NCBI RefSeq assembly: GCF_051132615.1
Contig: NZ_CP152375.1
Location: forward strand, 2,480,001 to 2,544,000
DNA: 64,000 nt
Source of the DNA: G051132615 sp051132615
GTDB lineage: Bacteria > Pseudomonadota > Gammaproteobacteria > Burkholderiales > Neisseriaceae
Direction of reading: 5' to 3'
Shown here: positions 34,025 to 41,710 of the stretch, piece by piece
Position numbering within the stretch: position 1 is the stretch's first letter
Layout of the letters: each line of letters begins with the position of its first letter
Translations under genes and position numbers: made by a program
Notes under the pieces: generated by a model
The model's input: only the letters and a program-made list of their open reading frames with translations
Told to the model about the DNA's origin: nothing
Databases searched by the model: none

Positions 34025-34477
34025 ATGAAGAGAGAATACCCTCCATTATTTAGCCCTGGGATAAAAAAAATAACTATGGAAGAGATTGATTTTTTACTGA
34101 AGGAGCCTTTTCCAAAAAGCGCAAAAAGAGAAATATTGTTTAAACAATTTTGTCAGTTATTCTCAAAACTAAAAGAATTGGGTATTCCTTTAAAAATTTG
34201 GATTGATGGCTCGTTTTGCACAGAGAAAGAAGAACCTAATGATATTGATATTGTGATTGAAATTGCAGAGGAAATTATTAACTCTTTGCCTCTTGATAAG
34301 CAAAAACAATTAGATATTTTATTAAACAATAAAATAAATAAAGTAGTATATAATTGTGACACATACTATGTTGCAAGCGAGAAAGTTCATATGCTTTCTT
34401 ATTGGAGGGGGTGGTTTGGTTTTTGTCGGGATGGAGAAACAGCAAAAGGATTTCTTGTCTTGGAGTTTAATGTATGA
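34025..34477 (+). CDS. Nucleotidyltransferase-like protein (DUF6932-like), first gene of a pair
   Basis: The 150-residue protein has the polymerase-beta nucleotidyltransferase core: IWIDGSFCTEKEEPNDIDIVIE, giving G-S and then D-X-D (near residues 61-77), preceded by a helix typical of the family. It resembles the DUF6932 group. Such domains act as AMP- or NMP-transferases on proteins or tRNA in toxin-antitoxin and defence systems. Its stop overlaps the next gene by 4 bases (ATGA), so the two are coupled. The third catalytic carboxylate was not assigned. Confidence 0.68.
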   Translation: MKREYPPLFSPGIKKITMEEIDFLLKEPFPKSAKREILFKQFCQLFSKLKELGIPLKIWIDGSFCTEKEEPNDIDIVIEIAEEIINSLPLDKQKQLDILLNNKINKVVYNCDTYYVASEKVHMLSYWRGWFGFCRDGETAKGFLVLEFNV

Positions 34478-35409
34478 GCGCTCTTGAGCAGTTAAGAAAT
34501 AGATTAGAAAACATCAACAAGCTACTTTTTGATGAAAAAAGTACATTGCAAAATGACCCAAATAATTTTGCTTTAAAATTGAGCGTTCGTTCATTAGAAG
34601 ATCATGTTTCAGATTTAGCTAAACAAATAGAACTTGCGGAAGCAGAGCAAGAAAAATCTTTAATAGAGTTACGCTTAATTGGAGAGCAAGTTAAAAATGG
34701 ATCTATACCACTAAAATTATTATCTAAAATTGCAAGCCCTTTCAGTTCTGCTGTTACAAATGCTGCCTTGAAATTGCATAGTAATAACAAATATACTCCA
34801 GATAGGGAAACTATTGATAATTTTGAACGTAGTTTAGATTTGAGATTATCTTCTTTAGGAGTAGGCTCAACAAAACTTTATATCACAGGAAATGTGACTG
34901 CCGATCTTGGCGGCGATTCTTTTTTGCCGAATACATTAGAAACTATTTTTGCTTTATTAAATGCAAATGAAGAAAATTTCTATGATCTTGTTCATCATAT
35001 TGGATATAAAAGTGCAAAGAGCATCGAAGAGTTTGTATCTGTGTTAGATAAAGAAAATTTAAGTGCGGATTGCTCTTGGTCTAATAAGAATGGTGATGAA
35101 TTTTTCTGGAAAGGTAGAAAAGAAGAAATTACAAAAATTAAGTATCTATTAGAAAAAACTGATGAGCCAGAAGTTATAGAGATTTCAATCAAAGGTGTAG
35201 TTAATTTACTAAGTGAAACTGGTAGAATTGAAATTACACCTGATAATGAGCACAAGATAAAAGTAATGTATAAGAGTGATTTATTCCCCCAAGTTGCCAA
35301 ATTAAGTCTGGGAGATAGAGCTATTTTTAAGATTGAAAAAACCTCTTTTTTCAACTCCACAGTTAATGATTATGTTTATAAATACAAATTGCTTGATGTT
35401 TTAAGCTAA
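34474..35409 (+). CDS. Coiled-coil protein, second gene of the nucleotidyltransferase pair
   Basis: The 311-residue product starts with a charged coiled coil (about 1-80: LEQLRNRLENINKLLFDEK, then QIELAEAEQEKSLIELRLIG). The middle region, about 90-205, has a predicted alpha/beta pattern, and the beta-rich C-terminal third carries VIEISIKGVVNLLSETGRIE. No family is recognised. The 4-base overlap with the nucleotidyltransferase gene implies balanced production and probably a complex. It could be the partner, target sensor or antitoxin. The frame is intact in a region full of pseudogenes, suggesting selection. Confidence 0.68.
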   Translation: MSALEQLRNRLENINKLLFDEKSTLQNDPNNFALKLSVRSLEDHVSDLAKQIELAEAEQEKSLIELRLIGEQVKNGSIPLKLLSKIASPFSSAVTNAALKLHSNNKYTPDRETIDNFERSLDLRLSSLGVGSTKLYITGNVTADLGGDSFLPNTLETIFALLNANEENFYDLVHHIGYKSAKSIEEFVSVLDKENLSADCSWSNKNGDEFFWKGRKEEITKIKYLLEKTDEPEVIEISIKGVVNLLSETGRIEITPDNEHKIKVMYKSDLFPQVAKLSLGDRAIFKIEKTSFFNSTVNDYVYKYKLLDVLS

Positions 35410-35473
35410 ATTCAGTTTACAATTTTTTTATAATGTTTTAACTAAAATAAAAAATCTATTCCACATCTGCCCC

Positions 35474-35496
35474 TACACAGAAGACTATTACATAGG
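35474..35496 (-). repeat. Repeat B, copy 2 (downstream flank of cassette 2)
   Basis: Inverted copy of the segment at 24745-24767, about 22 bp identical. It follows the DUF805 gene in its direction of reading. Confidence 0.82.
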
Positions 35497-35520
35497 TGCC
35501 CATAAAGTGGCAAATAAGGG

Positions 35521-36030
35521 TTACAAACCATTTTTAAATGCTTCATTAATAGTTTGCATAAACAAAAAAGACCAGTAAGATTGAATTAAAACTATTATGA
35601 TAAGCCCGTAATTTTTTCCTTGTATAGAAGGCAAACCATATCTATTTTCTTGCTTATTTCCAGAAGCAACACTTAAAATAACCGCAAATATAACGATTAT
35701 AATAGCAGTAATCTTTGCAAGCACCAGCAACCCAGTAGTAATTATTATCATAGCAGCAATCAGATAAGAACGATTAAAGTCATGTAGGCGCAATACAGAT
35801 GCTCTAAAAAAAATAATTGTTGAGGGAACTAAAAAAATTACTAAAAATACTTCAGCACCTAGTAGGTCATAGCCATTAGATACTGTATAACCTATTAATT
35901 TATAGGTTATATCAAGAAAAAATGCATATAAATATATAATAGATATAGCATTAAGGAAGTTCAATCTCCCATATCGACCATTAAATCGAAAACCAATTAA
36001 AGGTGGAGCTTTAACAGTATCATTAGACAT
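35521..36030 (-). CDS. DUF805 membrane protein (cassette payload 2)
   Basis: The 169-residue protein has the DUF805 pattern: an N-terminal FNGRYGRLNFLNAI segment, four hydrophobic helices, and FRASVLRLHDFNRS, which contains the family's R-L-H-D element. Function of DUF805 (YhaH-like) proteins is not known. The gene lies between repeats B (copy 2) and A (copy 2), inverted relative to cassette 1, and has no homology to the cassette 1 payload. The frame is intact. Confidence 0.82.
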   Translation of the reverse strand: MSNDTVKAPPLIGFRFNGRYGRLNFLNAISIIYLYAFFLDITYKLIGYTVSNGYDLLGAEVFLVIFLVPSTIIFFRASVLRLHDFNRSYLIAAMIIITTGLLVLAKITAIIIVIFAVILSVASGNKQENRYGLPSIQGKNYGLIIIVLIQSYWSFLFMQTINEAFKNGL

Positions 36031-36128
36031 AATATATTTTTATCCTTTGTGTTTTTATAAGATATTTAACTTGAACTCAACTATTATTTTTTATAAACCC
36101 CTTATTCTATTATGACACTCATGCCATG

Positions 36129-36168
36129 GTACATCGGAATTCAGATATACCTAATTTACGGATTGTGT
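36129..36168 (-). repeat. Repeat A, copy 2 (upstream flank of cassette 2)
   Basis: Inverted 40-bp copy of 23865-23904 with one mismatch. It lies about 100 bases upstream of the DUF805 start. A 9-bp inverted repeat (36292-36300 with 36308-36316) lies farther out, after the end of the next gene. Confidence 0.88.
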
Positions 36169-36354
36169 AATAGTGTAATTTTAAAGCGGATCAATGTGGG
36201 TCTAAAACAGCCTATTTTTTAATTAACATAATATAAATTTATAGATAAGTATATGTAAGTTTGCGCGATTTTTGGCACAGTTTTGCATTTATTTTGTCAT
36301 AGAGAAAATGACAAAACCAACGCTAAAATTAACGATTTTTTTGTCACTAATTAA

Positions 36355-36750
36355 TCATTTTTCTTCGGTCAACTCTGTGATACCATTTTCAGATTGTAAG
36401 CATGAGCGGACAGCACTAAGTAATTTTTCCATCTTTTCTTTTCTGGTATCTTTACCAAATAAACGATTAAAAAATCTCCCCCCTTCAACAGACACAAAGA
36501 CTACCCATATATCTATTTCCTCATCTTCGTTACCGCAGCAAACATATAATCTATAATCATCATCTTTTACCCAAATCACACGACCAAAATCTTCAGAAAA
36601 AACATCAATAATTGTAAAACCCTTTGTTGATAGTTCTTTAGCTAACCACTCAGTAAGCTTTTTTCCATATCTTTTCGGATTTACTTTTTCGTCTTCACCT
36701 GGAATGACTGGAAAAAGATTTGATTTGAACCTTAGATTGGAAGAAAACAT
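36355..36750 (-). CDS. Conserved hypothetical protein, 131 residues
   Basis: The product begins MFSSNLRFKSNLFPVIPGED, then NPKRYGKKLTEWLAKEL, and continues with an alpha/beta pattern containing DFGRVIWVKDDDYRLYVCCG. I recall this N-terminal shape from a scattered family of small cytoplasmic proteins in proteobacteria, without known function. The position among cargo genes would fit an immunity or accessory role, not shown. A GGGGAA ribosome site lies upstream. Confidence 0.65.
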   Translation of the reverse strand: MFSSNLRFKSNLFPVIPGEDEKVNPKRYGKKLTEWLAKELSTKGFTIIDVFSEDFGRVIWVKDDDYRLYVCCGNEDEEIDIWVVFVSVEGGRFFNRLFGKDTRKEKMEKLLSAVRSCLQSENGITELTEEK

Positions 36751-36789
36751 ATATTCCCCTTAATCCTTAATTAAATAACGTATAGTTTA

Positions 36790-37169
36790 TCAGTTTTTCT
36801 TCACAAATTTCTTATTATGACACTCATGCTGTTTTGGGTAATAAGTCCATACGCTTTCAATGGAGCAAGGTTTTAATCCTAGTTCAGCCATTCTGGTATC
36901 GTGTTCAGATTTGGCTTAAGCTTGTTGAGTAAGATCATCTGTCATGTATTCAGCCCATATATCACGGTTTTCAGGCGTATCTGCGACATTTCCAAGCCAG
37001 TCCTTATAGTGACTTCATTAAAGTAGATAATGCTTACAACCCATCCTAGAGCCTTGGCTTTTTTAGCTAAGATTTCAGTTCTTGAATCGTTTTTGTATTT
37101 AATAATAGATATGCTACTGGGAGCAGCATAAGAGAGTATTTCTTCTATGAATGAAAAGTAAGAGTTCAT
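36790..37169 (-). pseudogene. Broken small gene with a frameshift and an in-frame stop
   Basis: The first 50 codons from 37169 are open (MNSYFSFIEEILSYAAPSSI, ILAKKAKALGWVVSIIYFNEV). A shift into another frame near 37020 gives DWLGNVADTPENRDIWAEY and then MTDDLTQQA, a TAA, and a further open part ending SVWTYYPKQHECHNKKF. The segments read as one former protein. No family is recognised. It sits next to the right tRNA half and illustrates decay at the island end. Confidence 0.55.
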
Positions 37170-37191
37170 ATATATAGGATATCATATTTTT

Positions 37192-37215
37192 GTGTGCCAA
37201 ATTTGTGCCACAATT
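37192..37215 (-). pseudogene. Possible relic of an integrase 3' end
   Basis: On the minus strand this reads GTNLAH-like codons and repeats the GGCACAAA-TTGGCACA pattern seen at the end of the integrase fragment (28797-28816, GTKLAQ). It lies 100 bases inside the right tRNA half, where an integrase end or arm site would be expected. Confidence 0.4.
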
Positions 37216-37314
37216 ATATTTTACATGGTTGCAAAGCCTTTTAAATCGTTGTATTTGCTTTTTGTGCAAGGGGCGCAAATTATTGATTAATAAAGGTTTT
37301 AAAAGCTAAGGTGC

Positions 37315-37362
37315 TGCATGGCATGCAAGAGGTCAGCGGTTCGATCCCGCTTACCTCCACCA
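37315..37362 (+). pseudogene. 3' half of a tRNA-Ala(GGC) gene
   Basis: These 48 bases equal the intact tRNA-Ala from TGC of the anticodon stem through the loop, the 3' stem, T arm and CCA. No promoter or 5' half is attached. Together with 22877-22914 it would rebuild one complete tRNA gene, sharing the anticodon loop. It is the right attachment site of the island. Confidence 0.92.
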
Positions 37363-37612
37363 ATATCTATAACGGTTTTAATAGTATTTAAAAAATCGAT
37401 ATTAAAAAGTTCTTCTAATAAGAATTAATATTTGTTTTTTCTATGCTTTCAACATGATAAAAGTCAACCTAAATTTTCAGTAATAATCTAAAATACCAAT
37501 TTATTTGCATAAAATTTAAATAATAGGGATGTAAATACAATATTTTATTTTATTCGATATTTTACCAATAGCTATATTTAATGTTGATTTCTATTATTTT
37601 TGTTCACCTCGT

Positions 37613-37638
37613 CTCTATAAATGTAGCTGTGGTAGAAT
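37613..37638 (+). promoter_or_regulatory. Shared extended -10 promoter-like motif, copy d
   Basis: It differs from the other copies by one inserted C. Here the first ATG is 39 bases farther downstream (37677) and has its own GGGAC-like ribosome site. This copy lies outside the right tRNA half, so the motif is not confined to the island between the two tRNA halves. Confidence 0.65.
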
Positions 37639-37676
37639 TGGAGAAGAAAAAAATTAATATCGGAAAAAGGGACGAA

Positions 37677-37967
37677 ATGAAGAAGATATTAGTCGTCTAT
37701 TTAATGTTTATAAGTTTATCTGCATCCGCCACGGTATAAATGGATGGGTTCTGTATAGAAGAAGGGTGGGCTGAAATACGCGTCCCTTATATAGGTATAG
37801 CTTGCGTACTACCAAATGGAAAGTATTATGAGATTTTTGATTTATATAACAATAGAGATAAAAGGTTTCAATCCTTATTTATAACATATTCAGGGAAAAG
37901 CCCTTCTCCAAAGCAAATACAAAAAGCTAAAGAGCAAATGAGTAAAGATGGATATACAGTAGATTAG
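37677..37967 (+). pseudogene. Secreted small protein gene interrupted by one in-frame stop
   Basis: Codons 1-20 give a signal peptide (MKKILVVYLMFISLSASATV). TAA then stands at 37737, directly followed by ATG at 37740 in the same frame and a 75-codon continuation (MDGFCIEEGWAEIRVPYIG ... KAKEQMSKDGYTVD). Without the stop this would be a 95-residue exported protein with two cysteines. The continuation has no ribosome site of its own, so the exported form is lost unless the stop is read through. Confidence 0.7.
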
Positions 37968-38000
37968 ATGTTAAAGCTCCTGAGTTAAAGGAGTTTTTAT

Positions 38001-38303
38001 TTATGCCTTAAAAGTTACTAATATTTTTTCTGCTTTTGAAAAAAAAGTATCTATAAGCTTGTGCCATCTATAACCACTCCATTCAACTTTAAAACGACCA
38101 TAAATAATATCATCCATCAAGCCTTTCGGATGAAATATTTCGTGTAGCTCATCTAAAGCTTTTTGTTTGTTTTTAATATTTATATCTGTTACTAAAATAC
38201 GGTATTGCCTTTTAGTCTCGCCTAGCCAATAATTTTTTTTATTTCGTTTTAATAGCAGAATAATGATCTTATATAATGTTTCCAAGCTCATCTTGTTTAT
38301 CAT
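38001..38303 (-). CDS. Hypothetical cytoplasmic protein, 100 residues
   Basis: The product is basic and helical with an aromatic-rich centre (KNYWLGETKRQYRI, VEWSGYRWHKLIDTFF). No family is recognised with confidence. It is convergent with the interrupted secreted-protein gene. The pair could be related in function, for example toxin and immunity, but there is no direct sign. Confidence 0.55.
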   Translation of the reverse strand: MINKMSLETLYKIIILLLKRNKKNYWLGETKRQYRILVTDINIKNKQKALDELHEIFHPKGLMDDIIYGRFKVEWSGYRWHKLIDTFFSKAEKILVTFKA

Positions 38304-38351
38304 AAGTGTTCTTAATAAAAATATTGATAACGTTTAGATGTTAACTTTATT

Positions 38352-38534
38352 TTACTCAGTATTCAACTCAGCAAGCCGTTTCTGAAGTGTTACTATTTAA
38401 TGGCCTAGTTGGTGGTTTTCTGCAACCTCTTGATCTATAACGGTTGGCGCATCAGCAACTCTGGTGTTGTCGGGTAGTTCGTTGGTTGCTGCTGCGTCAT
38501 GGAACAATCGGAAAATGGCAGACAAGTCACAATC
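38352..38534 (-). pseudogene. Relic of a phage Rz-type lysis gene (third lysis remnant)
   Basis: Minus-strand translation gives FRLFHDAAATNELPDNTR, then APTVIDQEVAENHQLGH, a stop and, after a frame change, VTLQKRLAELNTE. This is the C-terminal signature of phage Rz-like proteins (HDAAA..LP, VA..V..N, then LQ). It is unlike the Rz copies inside the island, so it stems from a different phage. Frame damage and missing N-terminus show it is dead. Confidence 0.65.
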
Positions 38535-38763
38535 ATTTTATACATATATAGGAGCCTCTTAAATAATTATTTGACCTTTTTCTTTTACTACTTAAACACT
38601 TTATATACTATTAAGCGGTGAAAATATAAGGTTTATATCAAGATATATTGATCAATTTTATATATTTTATACATAAAAATTTTATAAAAAAATATAAAAT
38701 TTTTGTTTTTTGTTTTATATAATGTTAATATAAAATCACCATTTTATAAATATAAAGGAGAAG

Positions 38764-39021
38764 ATGATGGGCCTGTTATCATGGATAATATTTGGTTTGA
38801 TCGCAGGGGCATTAGCGAAATGGATCATGCCTGGTAAAAATAATAGTGGTTTAGTCATTACCACTATTTTGGGGGTGGTGGGGGCTGTTGTTGGCGGCTG
38901 GATCAGTACGTTTTTTGGTATGGGAAAAGTAGATGGTTTCAATATAGGTAGTTTTGTCGTTGCTATTATTGGGGCTTTGGTTGTGCTATTTATCTATCAG
39001 AAAATTAAGGCCAACTCATAG
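38764..39021 (+). CDS. GlsB/YeaQ/YmgE family stress-response membrane protein
   Basis: The 85-residue protein has three hydrophobic helices with the family pattern IIFGLIAGALAKWIMPGKN and GVVGAVVGGWISTFFG. Such transglycosylase-associated small membrane proteins are induced by stress in enterobacteria; their biochemical role is unclear. A strong AAAGGAGAA site precedes two adjacent ATG codons. Confidence 0.9.
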   Translation: MMGLLSWIIFGLIAGALAKWIMPGKNNSGLVITTILGVVGAVVGGWISTFFGMGKVDGFNIGSFVVAIIGALVVLFIYQKIKANS

Positions 39022-39224
39022 TTCATGTTGTTTTTATACGTTTATTTTTATCATTTTTATGATATTTTTTTGTTTGATAAAAATAATTGATAATAGAGGT
39101 AGGCCTGATACATGGTTTTTCAATATATATTTTTAAGTAAGCCAACTATGATTGAAAGACTAAAAAATAATTATTGATATTCTTTGTTATCAGGTTAGTT
39201 GAAAAATATAATAAGGATAATTAT

Positions 39225-39449
39225 ATGAATATAAATAATAAGATTGGTTTTTTTCAATGGTTTAATCAAGAAAAGGGATTAGGTGTTATTATTCCTGAAG
39301 ATGGTTCTAGGGAAGTAATGCTGGATATTATTTGGTTGGATGAGAAAAGAGAAAAACAATATAAAAGTTTAGAAAATGGGCAAAAAGTGGTTTTTAAAGT
39401 TGAAAGAGGTCATAAAGTGACGACAGTGCTTGATGTTGTACTGATTTAA
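39225..39449 (+). CDS. Divergent cold-shock-domain-like protein
   Basis: The 74-residue product from the ATG at 39225 (AAGGA 7 bases upstream) has IGFFQWFNQEKGLGVIIPEDG, close to the first RNA-binding half of cold-shock proteins, and ends with LENGQKVVFKVERGHKV. The second half replaces the usual aromatic RNP2 residues with MLDIIWLDE, so binding may differ. It is probably a small nucleic-acid-binding or regulatory protein. Confidence 0.75.
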   Translation: MNINNKIGFFQWFNQEKGLGVIIPEDGSREVMLDIIWLDEKREKQYKSLENGQKVVFKVERGHKVTTVLDVVLI

Positions 39450-39529
39450 GATTGTTTGTTATGAGTTTTTATTGGCCAATTTTTATTGATGATTACATTG
39501 GATGTCATCATGTTTATAAAGGAGCTAAA

Positions 39530-39652
39530 ATGAAAAAAATTATTATTGCAACATGTGTCTTATGCTTTGCTTTAGCTGGATGTAATACAGTTAAAGGTGT
39601 CGGTAAGGATATTCAAAAAGGTGGAGAAGCATTAGAAAACTCCGCAAATTAA
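39530..39652 (+). CDS. Entericidin-like small lipoprotein
   Basis: The 40-residue product begins MKKIIIATCVLCFALAGC (Cys at 18, lipobox LAGC) and continues NTVKGVGKDIQKGGEALEN, the typical EcnA/EcnB motif. Entericidins are small envelope lipoproteins proposed to form a toxin/antidote pair; only one is present here. The ATG at 39530 has AAAGGAGC upstream. A bidirectional terminator follows. Confidence 0.88.
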   Translation: MKKIIIATCVLCFALAGCNTVKGVGKDIQKGGEALENSAN

Positions 39653-39660
39653 AATACAAA

Positions 39661-39689
39661 AAATAAAGCCTCTAAAAGGGGCTTTATTT
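39661..39689. terminator. Bidirectional terminator after the entericidin-like gene
   Basis: A 10-bp stem (39661-39670 with 39680-39689) with A-rich and T-rich flanks lies between convergent genes. Confidence 0.88.
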
Positions 39690-39708
39690 TTTATAGTATA
39701 GTTCTTGA

Positions 39709-39981
39709 TTATTTTGCGGACTCTGTCATTGTCGTAAGTATATTTCGGCATTGTTCTTCGGATGTTTTGCTCAAACGAATTTTTGTTTGTTTTTTTGCTT
39801 GTTCAATTTTTATTGTATTTTCTTCATGATCAAAATCGTGAAGCGTATTAATATAAACATTATAGGCTTCAAGACAGGTACCTTTAAGTTTATATTTTTC
39901 TTCTGGTTCTTTGTTATCACAGCCCATTATAGTCAGAAGAAGTGCTAAGGGAGTTATATAATTGATAAAGTGTTTGTTCAT
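39709..39981 (-). CDS. Putative lipoprotein, 90 residues
   Basis: The N-terminus has a signal with lipobox-like TIMGC (Cys at 21), then a charged, helical domain with two more cysteines (GTCLEAYN and EEQCRN), which may form a disulfide. No family is recognised. Its ATG overlaps the stop of the gene upstream by 4 bases, so the two are coupled. Confidence 0.72.
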   Translation of the reverse strand: MNKHFINYITPLALLLTIMGCDNKEPEEKYKLKGTCLEAYNVYINTLHDFDHEENTIKIEQAKKQTKIRLSKTSEEQCRNILTTMTESAK

Positions 39982-40319
39982 TTTATCTCCTTATATAGAG
40001 GAGAAGTCTCTGAAGTTGCTTGATCATGTTTTGATATGCATTCCAAAGCAATCGTTTCTGTTTGATTTAAAGCCATTTCAAGATTATTCGCTCTAATATT
40101 ATCTATTGAATGCCTTTTTCCATTAATCTCAATAAATACTATATAAGAGTTACCAATATCTTTTGATACAATTATTGTTAAAAAATGATCACCGACTTTC
40201 AATGATTTTTGATAACTTCTTGTCTCTAAGTTTTTCCATCCTTTTTGTAAAATAGGTTGAGCCTGCTCTTGATCAAGCGTGTTGTTAAGATTATTTCTGG
40301 ATAAAGAAAGATTATTCAT
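39978..40319 (-). CDS. Hypothetical protein, 113 residues, first gene of a two-gene unit
   Basis: The product has a disordered Asn/Gln-rich start and a small alpha/beta region (GDHFLTIIVSKDIGNSYIVFIEINGKR shape, key part HFLTIIVSKD). No signal peptide and no recognised family. It is coupled to the downstream lipoprotein gene through an ATGA overlap. Confidence 0.65.
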   Translation of the reverse strand: MNNLSLSRNNLNNTLDQEQAQPILQKGWKNLETRSYQKSLKVGDHFLTIIVSKDIGNSYIVFIEINGKRHSIDNIRANNLEMALNQTETIALECISKHDQATSETSPLYKEIK

Positions 40320-40594
40320 CTTTTAACCTTTTTGATGTTAAGGTAATAATTTTATCACAAATTATATATAAAATGCATTTTAAATCAATATTTATTATAT
40401 TTGGTCTATAGTATGTGGATACAGAACTAATCATTAAAAGGTGAGTTTGAATGATATTCGTTGTTGGGCAACTTAAATAACCTAGAATTTAGTTGTATAT
40501 ATAAATTTTGTGCTCAGTAAATTTATATTGATGGTTTTTTATAGGTAAAAAAATACCCCACATGGAAGTGGGGCAAAACAAAGGAGAAACCATT

Positions 40595-40669
40595 ATGATT
40601 TCTAGACTACAAAAGGATGAATGCATTCTATCAATAACAGCTCAAGTTGTATATACATTGAATGGTTAA
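40595..40669 (+). CDS. Candidate 24-residue small protein
   Basis: The frame begins MISRLQKDECILSITAQVV and is preceded by AAAGGAGAA 7 bases upstream, a strong ribosome site. A GC-rich hairpin (CCCCAC/GTGGGG, about 40556-40573) lies just before it and might control access. The 525-bp region around holds no other ORF. There is no homology evidence, so the call rests on the site quality. Confidence 0.4.
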   Translation: MISRLQKDECILSITAQVVYTLNG

Positions 40670-40804
40670 AAGACGTAAATTTTGATTTTGTTGTGTAAAT
40701 GTATATGTATGTTGTGAATAAAAATGGATATTAAGCTATTTTGACAAAGATAAAATTGTACCGATTCAGTATTTTTTTAAATAAACACAATAATGAGCGT
40801 AAAA

Positions 40805-40831
40805 AAAGAGGCAATAAAATATTGCCTCTTT
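40805..40831. terminator. Terminator at the 3' end of fpr
   Basis: A perfect 11-bp stem (40805-40815 with 40821-40831) with A- and T-runs at both sides. It ends the fpr transcript on the minus strand. Confidence 0.9.
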
Positions 40832-40847
40832 CTTTTGAAGAGGTGTT

Positions 40848-41624
40848 TTATTGCTCAACAAACGCTCTTTCAATAACGTAGTCGCCACGCTCTCCGGTTT
40901 TAGGAGATACTTTAAAACCATAGTCGTTGAGCATGGTGCTGGTATCTTTTAGCATTTCGGGGCTGCCACATAACATCGCACGATCTAAAGTTGGGTCAAT
41001 CATGGGTAGGCCTGTATCTTTAAAAAATTGCCCATTAGTGATTAACTGAGTTAAACGACCTTTATGTTTAAAGTCTTCCCGAGTCACGGTAGGGTAGTAA
41101 ACAAGTTTTTCCTGAATCATTTCACCTAAAAATTCATCATTTGGTAAAGTTTCGGTGAAACGTTCATAATAGGCTAAGTCTTTAATATAACGAACACCAT
41201 GGATTAAAATCACTTTTTCATAGGATTCATATATTTCAGGATCTTTAGTTAAACTCAGAAATGGTGCGAGCCCTGTACCTGTAGACAATAAATAAATGTT
41301 TCGACCTGGGTTTAAATCACTTAATACAAGTGTTCCTGTTGGTTTTTTGCTGATTAAAATATCATCTCCTACTTTTATATGTTGTAGGTGACTGGTTAAT
41401 GGGCCGTCAGGTACTTTAATACTAAAGAACTCTAGGTGTTCTTCGTAATTTGCACTGGCTACGCTGTAGGCGCGCATTAGGGGTTTACCATCAATCATTA
41501 AACCCACCATGACAAATTGTCCATTTTCAAAGCGTAGTGATTCATCTCGTTCAGTGGTAAAACTAAAATAGTTTTCATTCCAATGGTGAATACTCAGTAC
41601 TTTTACGGTATTAAATGCGGCCAT
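40848..41624 (-). CDS. fpr: Ferredoxin-NADP+ reductase
   Basis: Fpr moves electrons between NADPH and ferredoxin or flavodoxin. The FAD-binding motif RAYSVASA lies near residue 55-62, the phosphate loop FSIKVPDGPLTSHL follows, and the NADP-binding STGTGLAPFLSL is near 112-123. The C-terminus ERAFVEQ resembles the bacterial class I forms of proteobacteria. The length is 258 residues. It probably serves redox balance and Fe-S supply. Confidence 0.96.
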   Translation of the reverse strand: MAAFNTVKVLSIHHWNENYFSFTTERDESLRFENGQFVMVGLMIDGKPLMRAYSVASANYEEHLEFFSIKVPDGPLTSHLQHIKVGDDILISKKPTGTLVLSDLNPGRNIYLLSTGTGLAPFLSLTKDPEIYESYEKVILIHGVRYIKDLAYYERFTETLPNDEFLGEMIQEKLVYYPTVTREDFKHKGRLTQLITNGQFFKDTGLPMIDPTLDRAMLCGSPEMLKDTSTMLNDYGFKVSPKTGERGDYVIERAFVEQ

Positions 41625-41710
41625 ATTTATTCCTTTTAAAAAAAATGACTATATAGAATATTTGTTTGGTTTTCTAGTAATATAAAACCATTTTTTTATA
41701 ACTAATTATT

